Shown piece by piece: positions 53,557-61,791 of a stretch of 64,000 nt of DNA. The stretch is from Chloroflexota bacterium (lineage in GTDB: Bacteria; Chloroflexota; Dehalococcoidia; Bin125). A model generated the notes under the pieces. That model worked only from the letters and a program-made list of their open reading frames with translations. It searched no databases and was not told the origin of the DNA. The position numbers were made by a program, and so were the translations under genes. The number at the start of each line of letters is the position of its first letter. Position 1 is the stretch's first letter. The DNA is taken from positions 1 through 64,000 of the forward strand of contig VXQZ01000007.1 of NCBI GenBank assembly GCA_009838735.1. The letters are read 5' to 3'.

Positions 53557-54117
53557 CTAATCGAGTTCGAGGCCCGGTGTGCCCGGCTCGAGCTGGACGC
53601 CGAGCGTGTTGAGGGCCATCGAGACGAGGTTGTACTGTCCGGCGGCGAAGACGACGTCCATCATCTGTCGGGTGTCGTACTGTTCGGCCAGTTCATTCCA
53701 GGTCTCGTCGCTGAGGAAGGCGTCGGTGTGGAGTTCGTCGGCGGCTCGCAGGAGCGCGGCTTCGTGGGCAGTCCAGGCGTCGTGGTCGGGGCCTTGCTTG
53801 ACTCGCTCGACCTCCTCGAGCGAGAGTCCGGCTTGCTGGCCGATGCGTCGGTGCTGGCCGAACTCATATCCGGAGCGGCAGTTCCAGCCCATGCGCAGGA
53901 TGATCAACTCGCGCTCGCGTTCGGGGAGGGACGAACCGGCGAGGACGTGTCGGGCGAAGTAGCCCCAGGCCGAGGACAGCTCCGGGTAGTGGGCGAGGGT
54001 GCGCGTGATGTTGAGCACCGGTCCGCCGCGCGCTTCGGCGCGTTCGAGTTGGGCCTTCGACTCTCCTTCAGCCGTCTCGATCGTTAACGGTTGCAGTCGT
54101 GGTTCCGAAAGCCGCAT
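53557..54117 (-). CDS. Carboxymuconolactone decarboxylase (CMD/AhpD-like) family protein
   Basis: The 186-residue helical protein has LIILRMGWNCRSGYEFGQHRRIG near residue 95, where a decarboxylase or AhpD-type C-x-x-C would sit. Only a single Cys (WNC) followed by a later His is visible, so the peroxidase thiol pair is absent. The rest is the AhpD-like fold with AHYPELSSAWGYFARHVL. The ATG 54117 has an excellent AGGAGGACGCG site, and an upstream ATG at 54132 is less likely. A TATCCT -10 lies near 54165. It heads the CoA-transferase/PEP-mutase operon. Confidence 0.85.
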   Translation of the reverse strand: MRLSEPRLQPLTIETAEGESKAQLERAEARGGPVLNITRTLAHYPELSSAWGYFARHVLAGSSLPERERELIILRMGWNCRSGYEFGQHRRIGQQAGLSLEEVERVKQGPDHDAWTAHEAALLRAADELHTDAFLSDETWNELAEQYDTRQMMDVVFAAGQYNLVSMALNTLGVQLEPGTPGLELD

Positions 54118-54179
54118 CGCGTCCTCCTGCATCCTGGCTCGGCGTTGCCAAAGCGTGGGCAGGATAGAACGATCGAGTC

Positions 54180-55295
54180 TCAGAGCACCAAGCTGATGCG
54201 TTCGATCAGGGTGCTGAGCTGATCGGCGCGGGGAGTGGAAATGCGCAGGTGGTTCGTCAGCAGCGGGTCGCTGTAGGTGCGGGTGAAGACGCCGACGGCG
54301 GCTAGCCGGTCGTGAAGTTCGCGGCCGGTGCTGATGGCGGGATCCACTTCAACCAGGATGTAGTTGGCGCTGGATGGCAGGGGAGCAAGGCCTTCGATGC
54401 TGATCAGTGTGGCGTAGAGCTGTTCTCGCGTGCCGCGAATGGCCTTGATCTGCTCTGCAATCTCGTCTGCGTGGTCGACGGCCGCGATCCCGGCTATCTC
54501 GGCGGCCTGGTTGATGTTGTAGGGCTGCTTGATCTTGACCAGGTCGGCCACGAGATCGGGATGAGCCAACTCGTAGCCAAGACGCAGGCCGGCGATTCCG
54601 GCCCACTTGCTGAACGTCCGCATGATGATCAGACGTGAGAATTCGGAAAGCAAGTCCTGCGCTGAGGTATCAAACCCGGCGAACTCGATGTAAGCCTCGT
54701 CGAGCATCACTGTCGCGCCTCGAGCCAGGATGTCGCGGAGCAGGTCTCTGGGGACGAGATCGCCGGTGGGGTTGTTTGGCGATGTGAGCACGACGACGCA
54801 CTCTGCGGCGGCGCGGTCAACCACGCTCAACAACGCATCGGCATCGAGCGCGAATCCGTTGCCTCGAGGCACTTCGATCAGCTTGAGTTCATTGACGTCG
54901 GCCAGGAATGGATACATGCCGAACGAGGGGGGACAGGTGAGGATGGAGTCGCCGGGCCGCAGCAAGGCGCGCAGCGTGAGGTCGAGCAGTTCGTCGGCTC
55001 CGGCACCGGCGACGATCATATCGGGGTCGAGACCGGTGTAGCGCGACAGCGCGGCGCGCAGCTCGGTCTGATTGGGGTCGGGGTAGATGGAGCCGAAGTG
55101 TGGATCGGCCAGGGCGGCTGACAGGGCGTCCCGCACCGACGGGTGTATGCCGTAGGGATTCTCGTTCGCGTCCAGCTTGAGGCAATCCTCGGGCGCGAGC
55201 CCGGCAGCGGCGGCGCGTTCGGCGAGTGGAACGACGGGCGCGTAGCCCGGCAGCTGTGCGAGGTGCGGCCGGACCTGCGGAGGCTCAGAGGTCAT
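54180..55295 (-). CDS. hisC: Histidinol-phosphate aminotransferase
   Basis: HisC transfers an amino group from glutamate to imidazole acetol phosphate. The 371-residue class II PLP enzyme shows KLDANENPYGIHPSV near residue 40, SNYP-type IYPDPNQTELRAALS, VAGAGADELLDLTLRALL, CVVVLTSPNNPTGD near 165 and the PLP lysine in RTFSKWAGIAGLRLGYEL near 228. Its start overlaps the end of hisD by 4 bp, so the two are coupled. The typical length and motif set make this confident. Confidence 0.94.
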   Translation of the reverse strand: MTSEPPQVRPHLAQLPGYAPVVPLAERAAAAGLAPEDCLKLDANENPYGIHPSVRDALSAALADPHFGSIYPDPNQTELRAALSRYTGLDPDMIVAGAGADELLDLTLRALLRPGDSILTCPPSFGMYPFLADVNELKLIEVPRGNGFALDADALLSVVDRAAAECVVVLTSPNNPTGDLVPRDLLRDILARGATVMLDEAYIEFAGFDTSAQDLLSEFSRLIIMRTFSKWAGIAGLRLGYELAHPDLVADLVKIKQPYNINQAAEIAGIAAVDHADEIAEQIKAIRGTREQLYATLISIEGLAPLPSSANYILVEVDPAISTGRELHDRLAAVGVFTRTYSDPLLTNHLRISTPRADQLSTLIERISLVL

Positions 55296-56653
55296 CGGTC
55301 TCGTCGCCGGCGTTCGAGCGAGCGTGCGTGGGCGTCGAGCTGTTCGGCGTGCGCGATCAGCTCGGCGTCGGCAGAGACTTCGTCGAGCAGTTCGTCGGCG
55401 ACCTGGACGACGGTCGTGATCTTCATGAACTCGCCGACGTTGAGCGCCGAGGCAAAGCGGGCGGAGCCACCAGTCGGCATGACGTGCGATGGTCCGGCGA
55501 CGTAGTCGCCCAGGGCTTCGGGCGACGCTTCTCCCACGAACAGCCCACCGGCGTTGTGTACATCACCGACTCGCTGATCCGCATTGTTGACGACCAACGC
55601 CAGATGCTCGGGCGCGTACTCATTGGCGATGGCCAGCGCCTCGTCGAGATCGGGTACGAAGGCGAGGCCGCCGCGATTGCGCAGGGCAGTGAGGGCAATC
55701 TCGCGCCGCGGCAAGTCGAGAGTCTGGGTCGTCAACTGCTCGACGACCGCATGGGCCAGGTTCTCGCTAGTGGAAATGAGGATGGGCGCGGCGAGGTTGT
55801 CGTGCTCGGCCTGTGCGAGCAGGTCGGCGGCAACAAGCTCGGGGTTGGCGGTGTCGTCGGCGATGATCATCGTCTCGGTCGGACCGTAGATCGCGTCGAT
55901 GCCCACCACTCCATAGAGGCGTCGTTTGGCGGCGGTGACGAAGCGGTTACCGGGGCCGAAGATCTTGTCGACGGCAGGGATCGTTTCGGTGCCGAAGGCC
56001 AGCGCGGCGATCGCCTGTGCGCCTCCGACCTTGTAGACGGTGTCGACGCCTGCAATCTCAGCGGCGACCAACTTGAGCGCGTTCACCCTGGCAGTTCCGG
56101 CCTCGGCGGAGACGGCGGGTGATGCGATGACGACCTCAGGCACGCCGGCGACTTGCGCAGGGATCGCAGTGTGGAGGACCGTCGAGGGGTACACGGCGGC
56201 CGTGCCCGGCACGTACAGACCGACGCGAGCGAGCGGTCTGACGAGTTGGCCGAGGCCGCCGGCAGAAAACGACTTTGCCGCGTGTGCGAGCTGCACCTCG
56301 TGGTAGCGGCGAACACGGTCGGCGGCGTGCTGGAGGGCGGCAACGAGTTCCGCGGAGACCTCACTGCGAGCTTCGGCGAACTCCGCTTCTGACACGATCA
56401 GGCTGTCGGGAGCGGCACCGTCGATTGCCTCAGCGATCTGAACCACAGCGTCGTCGCCGCCACTGCGAACCTGCTCAATGATCCGGCGGACTGCCTCCTC
56501 GAAATCCGGTTCGTCGTCGAAGAGGCGACGCAGGATCCGGCGTTCGACTTCGCTGAGTTCATCGTCATCGGGTCGGCGACGGGAGAGCAGTTGCGCTCGC
56601 GCGGCTTCAGCGCCGCGCCAGATCGGGATGTCGATGTCGGTGGCGTTCACCAT
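55292..56653 (-). CDS. hisD: Histidinol dehydrogenase
   Basis: HisD oxidises L-histidinol to L-histidine through the aldehyde with two NAD+. The 453-residue protein has VGLYVPGTAAVYPSTVLHTAIPAQVAGV near residue 125, KVGGAQAIAALAFGTETI near 205, GPGNRFVTAAKRRLYGVVGID near 235, and ADLLAQAEHDNLAAPILIST near 272 with catalytic and zinc-type His and Asp. EYAPEHLALVV near 345 also fits. It overlaps hisC downstream and the PLC-like gene upstream. Confidence 0.95.
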   Translation of the reverse strand: MVNATDIDIPIWRGAEAARAQLLSRRRPDDDELSEVERRILRRLFDDEPDFEEAVRRIIEQVRSGGDDAVVQIAEAIDGAAPDSLIVSEAEFAEARSEVSAELVAALQHAADRVRRYHEVQLAHAAKSFSAGGLGQLVRPLARVGLYVPGTAAVYPSTVLHTAIPAQVAGVPEVVIASPAVSAEAGTARVNALKLVAAEIAGVDTVYKVGGAQAIAALAFGTETIPAVDKIFGPGNRFVTAAKRRLYGVVGIDAIYGPTETMIIADDTANPELVAADLLAQAEHDNLAAPILISTSENLAHAVVEQLTTQTLDLPRREIALTALRNRGGLAFVPDLDEALAIANEYAPEHLALVVNNADQRVGDVHNAGGLFVGEASPEALGDYVAGPSHVMPTGGSARFASALNVGEFMKITTVVQVADELLDEVSADAELIAHAEQLDAHARSLERRRRDR

Positions 56654-57417
56654 CAGTCCGCGCCCAGCCAGTCGTTCAAGACGGATGCCGTGCGTTCGGC
56701 GGTCGATTCGAAGAATCCGTCGAGCGCGCTCTGCTCCACGTGGGTGAGGGTCTCGTCGAGAAGTTCCGGAATGTTCTCCATGAACTGACGCAGTCCCGTT
56801 TCACTCTCGATGCCGGCGCTCTTGAGGTGTCTCGAGGCGATGAAAGAAAAACGTTCCCAATCGGGCGGATGCTCGGTCATGGCGGCTGTGGTATCGCGCC
56901 AGCGCTCCAGCAAGGGTCGGTCGACGAACCCGGCGTCGATCTCAACGGCGGAACCGAACAGCGCGCGGCGTATCTGTTGCATTTGCTCGCCCGACTCCCG
57001 CTCGCGGCGGTCGAGTTCGTATTGGAGGACACGGTCGAGAAGGTTGGCGTGCGAGTTGCCGCCGAGCAGGGAACGAGAACCGAAGAACGGGCGGTAGATC
57101 TGCAGGACGTACTCCTGATCCATGATCACATGCGTGAGATAACCGGCGACCCAGGCGATGGTCTCGGTGTTGAGATTGGAGGGGTCGCGGAACGTCCGAT
57201 GAGAGCTGAAGAAGTTCTCGACGCAGTCCTGATGGCCGTCGTCGTATATGTCGAAGAAGTGCGTGCGCTCCCGATCCCAGCGGGTCAGGACGCGGATGTC
57301 GGGGGTGGTCGCGCCCAGCAAGTAGTCGCCATTTTGACCGTTGAGCGAGAGGCCGTCGGAGTTGATCTGTCCACCGGCGCGGACGGCAGCGATCATGTGG
57401 GTCACCAGCGGGGGCAT
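56653..57417 (-). CDS. Zinc-dependent phospholipase C-like protein
   Basis: This 254-residue protein resembles the zinc-dependent phospholipase C (PLC) family. Histidine- and aspartate-rich segments near residues 5 (THMIAA), 50 (ERTHFFDIYDDGHQD), 80 (YLTHVIMDQEYV) and 105 (HANLLDRVL) can form a trinuclear zinc cluster. No signal peptide is visible, so it may be cytoplasmic, and true phospholipase activity is uncertain. The ATG 57417 follows TACACT at exactly 6 nt, a leaderless signature, and diverges 35 bp from nfeD. Its stop overlaps hisD by 1 bp. Confidence 0.75.
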   Translation of the reverse strand: MPPLVTHMIAAVRAGGQINSDGLSLNGQNGDYLLGATTPDIRVLTRWDRERTHFFDIYDDGHQDCVENFFSSHRTFRDPSNLNTETIAWVAGYLTHVIMDQEYVLQIYRPFFGSRSLLGGNSHANLLDRVLQYELDRRERESGEQMQQIRRALFGSAVEIDAGFVDRPLLERWRDTTAAMTEHPPDWERFSFIASRHLKSAGIESETGLRQFMENIPELLDETLTHVEQSALDGFFESTAERTASVLNDWLGAD

Positions 57418-57423
57418 GATCGG

Positions 57424-57429
57424 AGTGTA
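57424..57429 (-). promoter_or_regulatory. Predicted -10 element of leaderless promoter (PLC-like gene)
   Basis: TACACT on the minus strand is followed by CCGATC and ATG 57417. No ribosome site intervenes. It lies 11 bp from the opposite-facing TATTCT of nfeD. Confidence 0.5.
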
Positions 57430-57440
57430 TCTCTCCTGCG

Positions 57441-57446
57441 TATTCT
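57441..57446 (+). promoter_or_regulatory. Predicted -10 element of leaderless promoter (nfeD)
   Basis: TATTCT is followed by TGACGT and ATG 57453, again without a Shine-Dalgarno sequence. Together with TACACT (minus strand) it forms a compact divergent promoter. Confidence 0.5.
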
Positions 57447-57452
57447 TGACGT

Positions 57453-58811
57453 ATGAGGTGGTTTGTCGAGCGACCGTTGCGCGCGCTGGCAGTTGTGTTG
57501 ATCGGCCTTGGCATTGGGTCGGCGCTGCTGAGCGGATGCGGCTCGGACAACCCACCTGGCGGGTTGCACGTCTCTGAGATGGCACAGGAGATTGGACCGG
57601 TCTCGGCCAACTTCGTGAACCGGGCGCTTGATCGGGCCGAGCGGCAGGACGCCGTGGCATGGATCCTGATGCTCGACACGCCGGGCGGGCTGATCACATC
57701 GACGGATGACATCGTCCAGCGCATCCTGGCGGCAGAGATACCGGTGATTGTCTTCGTCAGTCCGGCCGGCGCGCGGGCGGCGTCGGCGGGGACGTTCATC
57801 ACCCTGGCGGGGCACGTCGCGGCGATGGCGCCGAACACGCAGATCGGCGCCGCGCATCCGATCTCGGGCAGCGGTGAAGATATCGAGGGTGACCTCAACG
57901 ACAAGGTGACCAACGACGCAGCGGCCGACATCCGCGGCATCGCGAAACATCGCGGCCGCAATGAGGAATGGGCCGAGCAGGCGGTTCGGGAATCGGTGTC
58001 GGTCACCGGCGACGAGGCGGTGGAACTGAATGTGGTCGATCTGGTCGCCGCCGACTTGAACGACCTGATTGCCCAGATTGACGGACGGTCGATTCTGTTG
58101 GAGCCGGACGGCGAGCGCATCACGCTGGAGATCGCCGATGCGCCGATCGTGGAGACGAACTACAACTTCGCCGAATCGGTGTTGGACGTGATTGCGGATC
58201 CGAACATTGCCTTCCTGTTCACGTCGATCGGCAGTCTGCTGCTGTTGATCGAGGCGTTCTCTCCGGGATTGGTTGGACCAGGCGTGTTCGGCGTGATCAT
58301 GTTGATCTTCGGGTTCTTCGCACTGGGGCCGCTCGACACCAACCCGGCCGGGATTGCGTTGCTGGTGTTGGCGATCATCCTGCTGGTAGCGGAGGTGTTT
58401 GTCGCCGGATTTGGGTTCCTGGGCATTGGCGGAATCATTGCGTTGGTGCTGGGGGGATTGCTGTTAATCGGTGACGCCTCGGTTGATGCGGAGAAGGTGT
58501 CGATCTGGGCGCTGGTGGTCGGCGCCGGGCTGGTTGGAGTGGTTGTGTTCGGACTGGGCACCCTGATTGCCGTTGATCGGCGCAAGCCGAAGTGGTCGTT
58601 CCAGGCGTCTCACGGAATCGTGGGCAAGGTCGGTCACGCGCACAGCGCGCTGTCGCCGGGCGGGACCGTGATGGTGGACGCAGAGCTGTGGTCGGCGAGG
58701 GCGGCCGCCGGGGTTGAGATCGCGGAGGGAACCTCGATCAACGTGATCGGGATGGAAGGGCTGACGGCCATCGTCGAGTCGTCGGAGAGTGAGGAGGAGC
58801 TGGATGAGTGA
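57453..58811 (+). CDS. nfeD: NfeD family membrane protease (ClpP/S49-like)
   Basis: The 452-residue protein has a signal with lipobox LLSGC (Cys29), so it is probably a lipoprotein or membrane-tethered. Then comes an S49-like serine protease domain with MLDTPGGLITS, the nucleophile Ser111 in GARAASAGTF and the base Lys151 in NDKVTNDA. Four or five membrane helices follow (residues about 255-380), with a C-terminal OB-fold NfeD domain from about 385. Such proteases act with SPFH-domain (stomatin-like) partners. No SPFH gene is adjacent here. Its TGA overlaps the DUF1801 start by 8 bp. Confidence 0.92.
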   Translation: MRWFVERPLRALAVVLIGLGIGSALLSGCGSDNPPGGLHVSEMAQEIGPVSANFVNRALDRAERQDAVAWILMLDTPGGLITSTDDIVQRILAAEIPVIVFVSPAGARAASAGTFITLAGHVAAMAPNTQIGAAHPISGSGEDIEGDLNDKVTNDAAADIRGIAKHRGRNEEWAEQAVRESVSVTGDEAVELNVVDLVAADLNDLIAQIDGRSILLEPDGERITLEIADAPIVETNYNFAESVLDVIADPNIAFLFTSIGSLLLLIEAFSPGLVGPGVFGVIMLIFGFFALGPLDTNPAGIALLVLAIILLVAEVFVAGFGFLGIGGIIALVLGGLLLIGDASVDAEKVSIWALVVGAGLVGVVVFGLGTLIAVDRRKPKWSFQASHGIVGKVGHAHSALSPGGTVMVDAELWSARAAAGVEIAEGTSINVIGMEGLTAIVESSESEEELDE

Positions 58812-59178
58812 GTCGAAGTTCGACCGATACTTCGCAGAGCTCGAAGAAGCTGAGCGTGCCGTCGCGTACCGGATTCGGGATGCGTTGCGCGACGCGCTGG
58901 GAGCCAATCCGAAGATTTCCGAGACGACGAAGTGGAGCTATCCCGCCTGGGTGTATGCGGGCAAGCGCGGCAACATGTGCAGCATCATGGGCGCCACCGG
59001 ATACGTGCGGCTGCAGTTTTTTCGCGGCGCGGAGTTGCCCGACGCGGAATCGCGCATGGAAGGGACGGGCAAAGGGATGCGGCATCTGAAGGTGTGGTGC
59101 GATCGGGAGTTTCCAGCTAAGGCAATTCAAGGATTGGTAGCGGATGCAGTTGCCTTGCATGCGGGGCAGGACGGATAA
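58804..59178 (+). CDS. DUF1801 family protein
   Basis: This 124-residue protein resembles the DUF1801/YdhG-like family (small alpha-beta proteins of unknown role). It has EEAERAVAYRIRDALRDALGANPKISETTKWSYPAWVYAGKRG with the conserved K-W-S-Y-P-A-W-x-Y, then MGATGYVRLQFFRGAELPD and GTGKGMRHLKVW. The ATG 58804 lies inside the end of nfeD, so it is translationally coupled to it. No function can be stated. Confidence 0.82.
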   Translation: MSESKFDRYFAELEEAERAVAYRIRDALRDALGANPKISETTKWSYPAWVYAGKRGNMCSIMGATGYVRLQFFRGAELPDAESRMEGTGKGMRHLKVWCDREFPAKAIQGLVADAVALHAGQDG

Positions 59179-59212
59179 CTGAATACGGCAAGGCGACGGG
59201 CCCTCACCCTAA

Positions 59213-59233
59213 CCCTCTCCCTCAGGGAGAGGG
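59213..59233. repeat. CCCTCTCCC/GGGAGAGGG palindrome
   Basis: Perfect 9-bp arms flank TCA, downstream of the DUF1801 gene and of the convergent rplS. It is preceded by CCCTCACCCTAA and followed by GGACCAGAA, the same flanks as at 50244. A terminator role for both convergent operons is plausible. Confidence 0.75.
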
Positions 59234-59261
59234 GACCAGAACGGGAGTATGGAAGAGCCGC

Positions 59262-59630
59262 CTAGTACGAGTGGATTGCGCGCTTGGCGTTTCGGGGGCG
59301 CTGGGGGATTCGGGCGGCCCGGCCGGTTCGGTCGCGGAGGTAGTAGAGGCGGGAGCGGCGCACACGGCCTCGGCGGGTGACCTCGACCTTTTCGATCCTC
59401 GGTGAGTGATAGAGGAAGGTGCGCTCGACGCCGATGCCCTTGGTCACGCGGCGGACGGTGAAGTTGGAGGACGAGCCCTGCTTCTTGCGTCGGATGACGA
59501 CGCCCTCGAAGACCTGGGTGCGCTCGCGGTCGCCCTCGACGATGACCGCGTGGACGCGGACGGTGTCACCGGGCTGGAATTCCTCGATATCCGGATTGCG
59601 TTCATAGGTCAGGAGGTCGCTGCGGTCCAT
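59262..59630 (-). CDS. rplS: Ribosomal protein L19
   Basis: L19 lies at the 30S-50S interface. The 122-residue protein has [89 protein letters not shown], all hallmarks of bacterial L19, with a short C-terminal extension. GGAGCTGATC precedes the ATG. It follows trmD by 105 bp, as in the common trmD-rplS pair, though rpsP and rimM are not here. Confidence 0.97.
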   Translation of the reverse strand: MDRSDLLTYERNPDIEEFQPGDTVRVHAVIVEGDRERTQVFEGVVIRRKKQGSSSNFTVRRVTKGIGVERTFLYHSPRIEKVEVTRRGRVRRSRLYYLRDRTGRAARIPQRPRNAKRAIHSY

Positions 59631-59735
59631 GATCAGCTCCGGATGGGAAGGGTGGGAAATGGGCTGGAGGTCGTGGTTTCATCTTACGACCGAACTTGGC
59701 TTGCGTTCTAGCCGATCGCTGTCGTCACGTGCTCG

Positions 59736-60440
59736 TCAAGTGGTTGTCTCCGACACATCGTCGTCCTCAGACAGTAAATCGGGACGGCGTGCGCGGGTGC
59801 GCTCGATCTGCCGTTCTCGACGCCAGCGCTCCACTGCGCCGTGGTCGCCGCTGAGCAGAACATCGGGCACGCGCCAACCGCGGAACTCCGGCGGCCTCGT
59901 GTACTGGGGATACTCGAGCAGCCCTGCGCTGAATGACTCCTCGACCGTCGACTGAGGAGAGCCCAGCGCACCGGGTTGGAGCCGGACGAGGGCGTCGACC
60001 AGCACAACAGCTGCCGGCTCGCCTCCAGAGAGCACGTAGTCGCCGATGGAGATCTCCTCGTCGACCAGGTGCTCACGCACTCGTTCGTCGACGCCTTCAT
60101 AGCGACCACAGAGGATGATCAACCTGTCTTCGCGAGCGAGGCGTCTCGCCAAAGCCTGGTCGAGGCGCTGGCCCTGCGGAGTCAGCAGCACCGTCCGGCC
60201 GGGGTTGTCCTGGCTACGCAGCGTCTCGACTGCCCGGAACCAGGGTTCAGGCTTCATCACCATCCCCGCTCCACCGCCGTACGGGTAGTCGTCGACCGTC
60301 CGGTGGCGATCGTCAGTGAAGTCGCGCAGGTCGTGGACGTGGAGCTCGACGATCCCGCGATCGCGGGCGCGTTTGATGATGCTGTGGTCAAACGCGCCCG
60401 CGAGCAGCGGCGGGAAGATGGTGATGACGTCGATTCGCAT
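59736..60440 (-). CDS. trmD: tRNA (guanine-N1)-methyltransferase
   Basis: TrmD methylates G37 of tRNAs to prevent frameshifting. The 234-residue SPOUT (trefoil knot) enzyme starts [17 protein letters not shown] and has [17 protein letters not shown] near residue 55, [32 protein letters not shown] near 112 and [19 protein letters not shown] near 195. I take ATG 60440 rather than the in-frame GTG 60443. It begins 27 bp after the ftsZ stop on the same strand, an unusual fusion of the cell-division and ribosomal operons. Confidence 0.96.
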   Translation of the reverse strand: MRIDVITIFPPLLAGAFDHSIIKRARDRGIVELHVHDLRDFTDDRHRTVDDYPYGGGAGMVMKPEPWFRAVETLRSQDNPGRTVLLTPQGQRLDQALARRLAREDRLIILCGRYEGVDERVREHLVDEEISIGDYVLSGGEPAAVVLVDALVRLQPGALGSPQSTVEESFSAGLLEYPQYTRPPEFRGWRVPDVLLSGDHGAVERWRRERQIERTRARRPDLLSEDDDVSETTT

Positions 60441-60466
60441 CACCCGGTGCGGCTTTCAGACTTGCC

Positions 60467-61696
60467 TTAGTCGCGGCCGAACGCGGCATTGGGATCCCAG
60501 CGACGCTTGCCTCCGCCCGCGCTTCCGCCGTTGTTGGTGGTCACCGACTGGCGGTGATGGAGGAAGGCCGGTGTCGCGAGTTCCTCCGCGCTGCGAGGTT
60601 CGACCGGATTGAAGGTCAGGTTCTCGAGGATGTCTTCGCGAGAGGGCGGGAGCGGCGCGGCCGGCTCGGAGAAGGCAGGCGCGGTTTGTTGTGCGGCGGC
60701 GAACGCCGGAGCGCCGTAGGTGCTCGATTGCTCTGCGGCGTCGACGAAACCGGTGGCGATCAACGTCATGTGAATGTCGCCGTCGAGGTCCTCATCGACC
60801 ACGGTGCCCATGATGATCTCGGCGTTGGGGTGGACCTTCTCGCGGACGAAGTCGGCAATCTGAGACAGCTCCAGCATGCCCAGGTCGCCGGCCGAGGTCA
60901 CGTTATAGAGCACGCGCGTCGCGCCGTGGATGCTGTCCTCGAGCAACGGTGAATGGATTGCTTCTTCGACGGCATCGATGGCGCGGTTGTCTCCTGAGCC
61001 ATAGCCGAGCGCCATCAATGCGTGCCCGCCGCCGCCCATCACCTTCTTGACGTCATTGAAGTCGAGGTTGATCTCGCCGGGGACGGTGAGCACGTCGGAA
61101 ATGCCACGCACGGCCTGGCGCAGCACGTCGTCGGCGCGGTGGAAGGCCTGGGTGACCGTGAGACTGCGGTCGTTTCTGTCGATCAGGCGCTGGTTCGGGA
61201 TTACGATCACGGTGTCGGCGACGTCGTTGAGCCGGTCGATGCCGTCCTGGGCAGCGCTTGACCGCGGGACGCCTTCGAATTCGAAGGGTCGGGTGACGAC
61301 GGCGATGGTCAGGGCGCCGGCCTGCCGGGCCATTTCGGCGACGATCGGAGCGGCGCCGGTTCCGGTACCTCCGCCCATGCCTGCCGTAATGAAGGCCATG
61401 TCGACATCGCTGAAGATGTTGCGAATCTCGTCGCGGCTGTTCTCCGCCGCGCGGGCGCCGCGTTCCGGGTCACCGCCGACGCCCAGCCCGTCGGACTCCG
61501 CATCGGCGATGCGGACGATGGTCTCGGCCCGGGAGCTTGAGAGCTGCTGGTTGTCAGTGTTGACGGCAACGAATTCGACACCGCGGATCTTGTCGGAGAT
61601 CATCCGGTTGACGGCGTTGCAGCCTCCGCCGCCGACGCCAACGACGGTGATCGGCGGGATGCCTTCGCTTCGGCTGTTGTGGAGTCGTCTGCTCAT
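60467..61696 (-). CDS. ftsZ: Cell division protein FtsZ
   Basis: FtsZ is the tubulin-like GTPase forming the division ring. The 409-residue protein has the VVGVGGGGCNAVNRM nucleotide motif, NTDNQQL, the tubulin signature GMGGGTGTGAAPIVAEMAR near residue 110 and T7-loop NLDFNDVKKVM near 205, then a disordered linker (residues about 318-400) ending RRWDPNAAFGRD. The ATG at 61696 has AGAGGAACCAGCAG, so an upstream in-frame ATG-type start at 61768 is less likely. It follows ftsA by 95 bp and precedes trmD. Confidence 0.97.
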   Translation of the reverse strand: MSRRLHNSRSEGIPPITVVGVGGGGCNAVNRMISDKIRGVEFVAVNTDNQQLSSSRAETIVRIADAESDGLGVGGDPERGARAAENSRDEIRNIFSDVDMAFITAGMGGGTGTGAAPIVAEMARQAGALTIAVVTRPFEFEGVPRSSAAQDGIDRLNDVADTVIVIPNQRLIDRNDRSLTVTQAFHRADDVLRQAVRGISDVLTVPGEINLDFNDVKKVMGGGGHALMALGYGSGDNRAIDAVEEAIHSPLLEDSIHGATRVLYNVTSAGDLGMLELSQIADFVREKVHPNAEIIMGTVVDEDLDGDIHMTLIATGFVDAAEQSSTYGAPAFAAAQQTAPAFSEPAAPLPPSREDILENLTFNPVEPRSAEELATPAFLHHRQSVTTNNGGSAGGGKRRWDPNAAFGRD

Positions 61697-61791
61697 CTGC
61701 TGGTTCCTCTCGTTCGTCCCTGTGGCTGTGTCGATCGGTTCAGTGGCTGTTGACCGCCGCCCGCACATTGGGCAGCCGGTTCATGGGTTGG

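Noticed and set aside
53557..54117. AhpD alkylhydroperoxidase
   Set aside because: Only one cysteine is present at the position where AhpD has the C-x-x-C redox pair.
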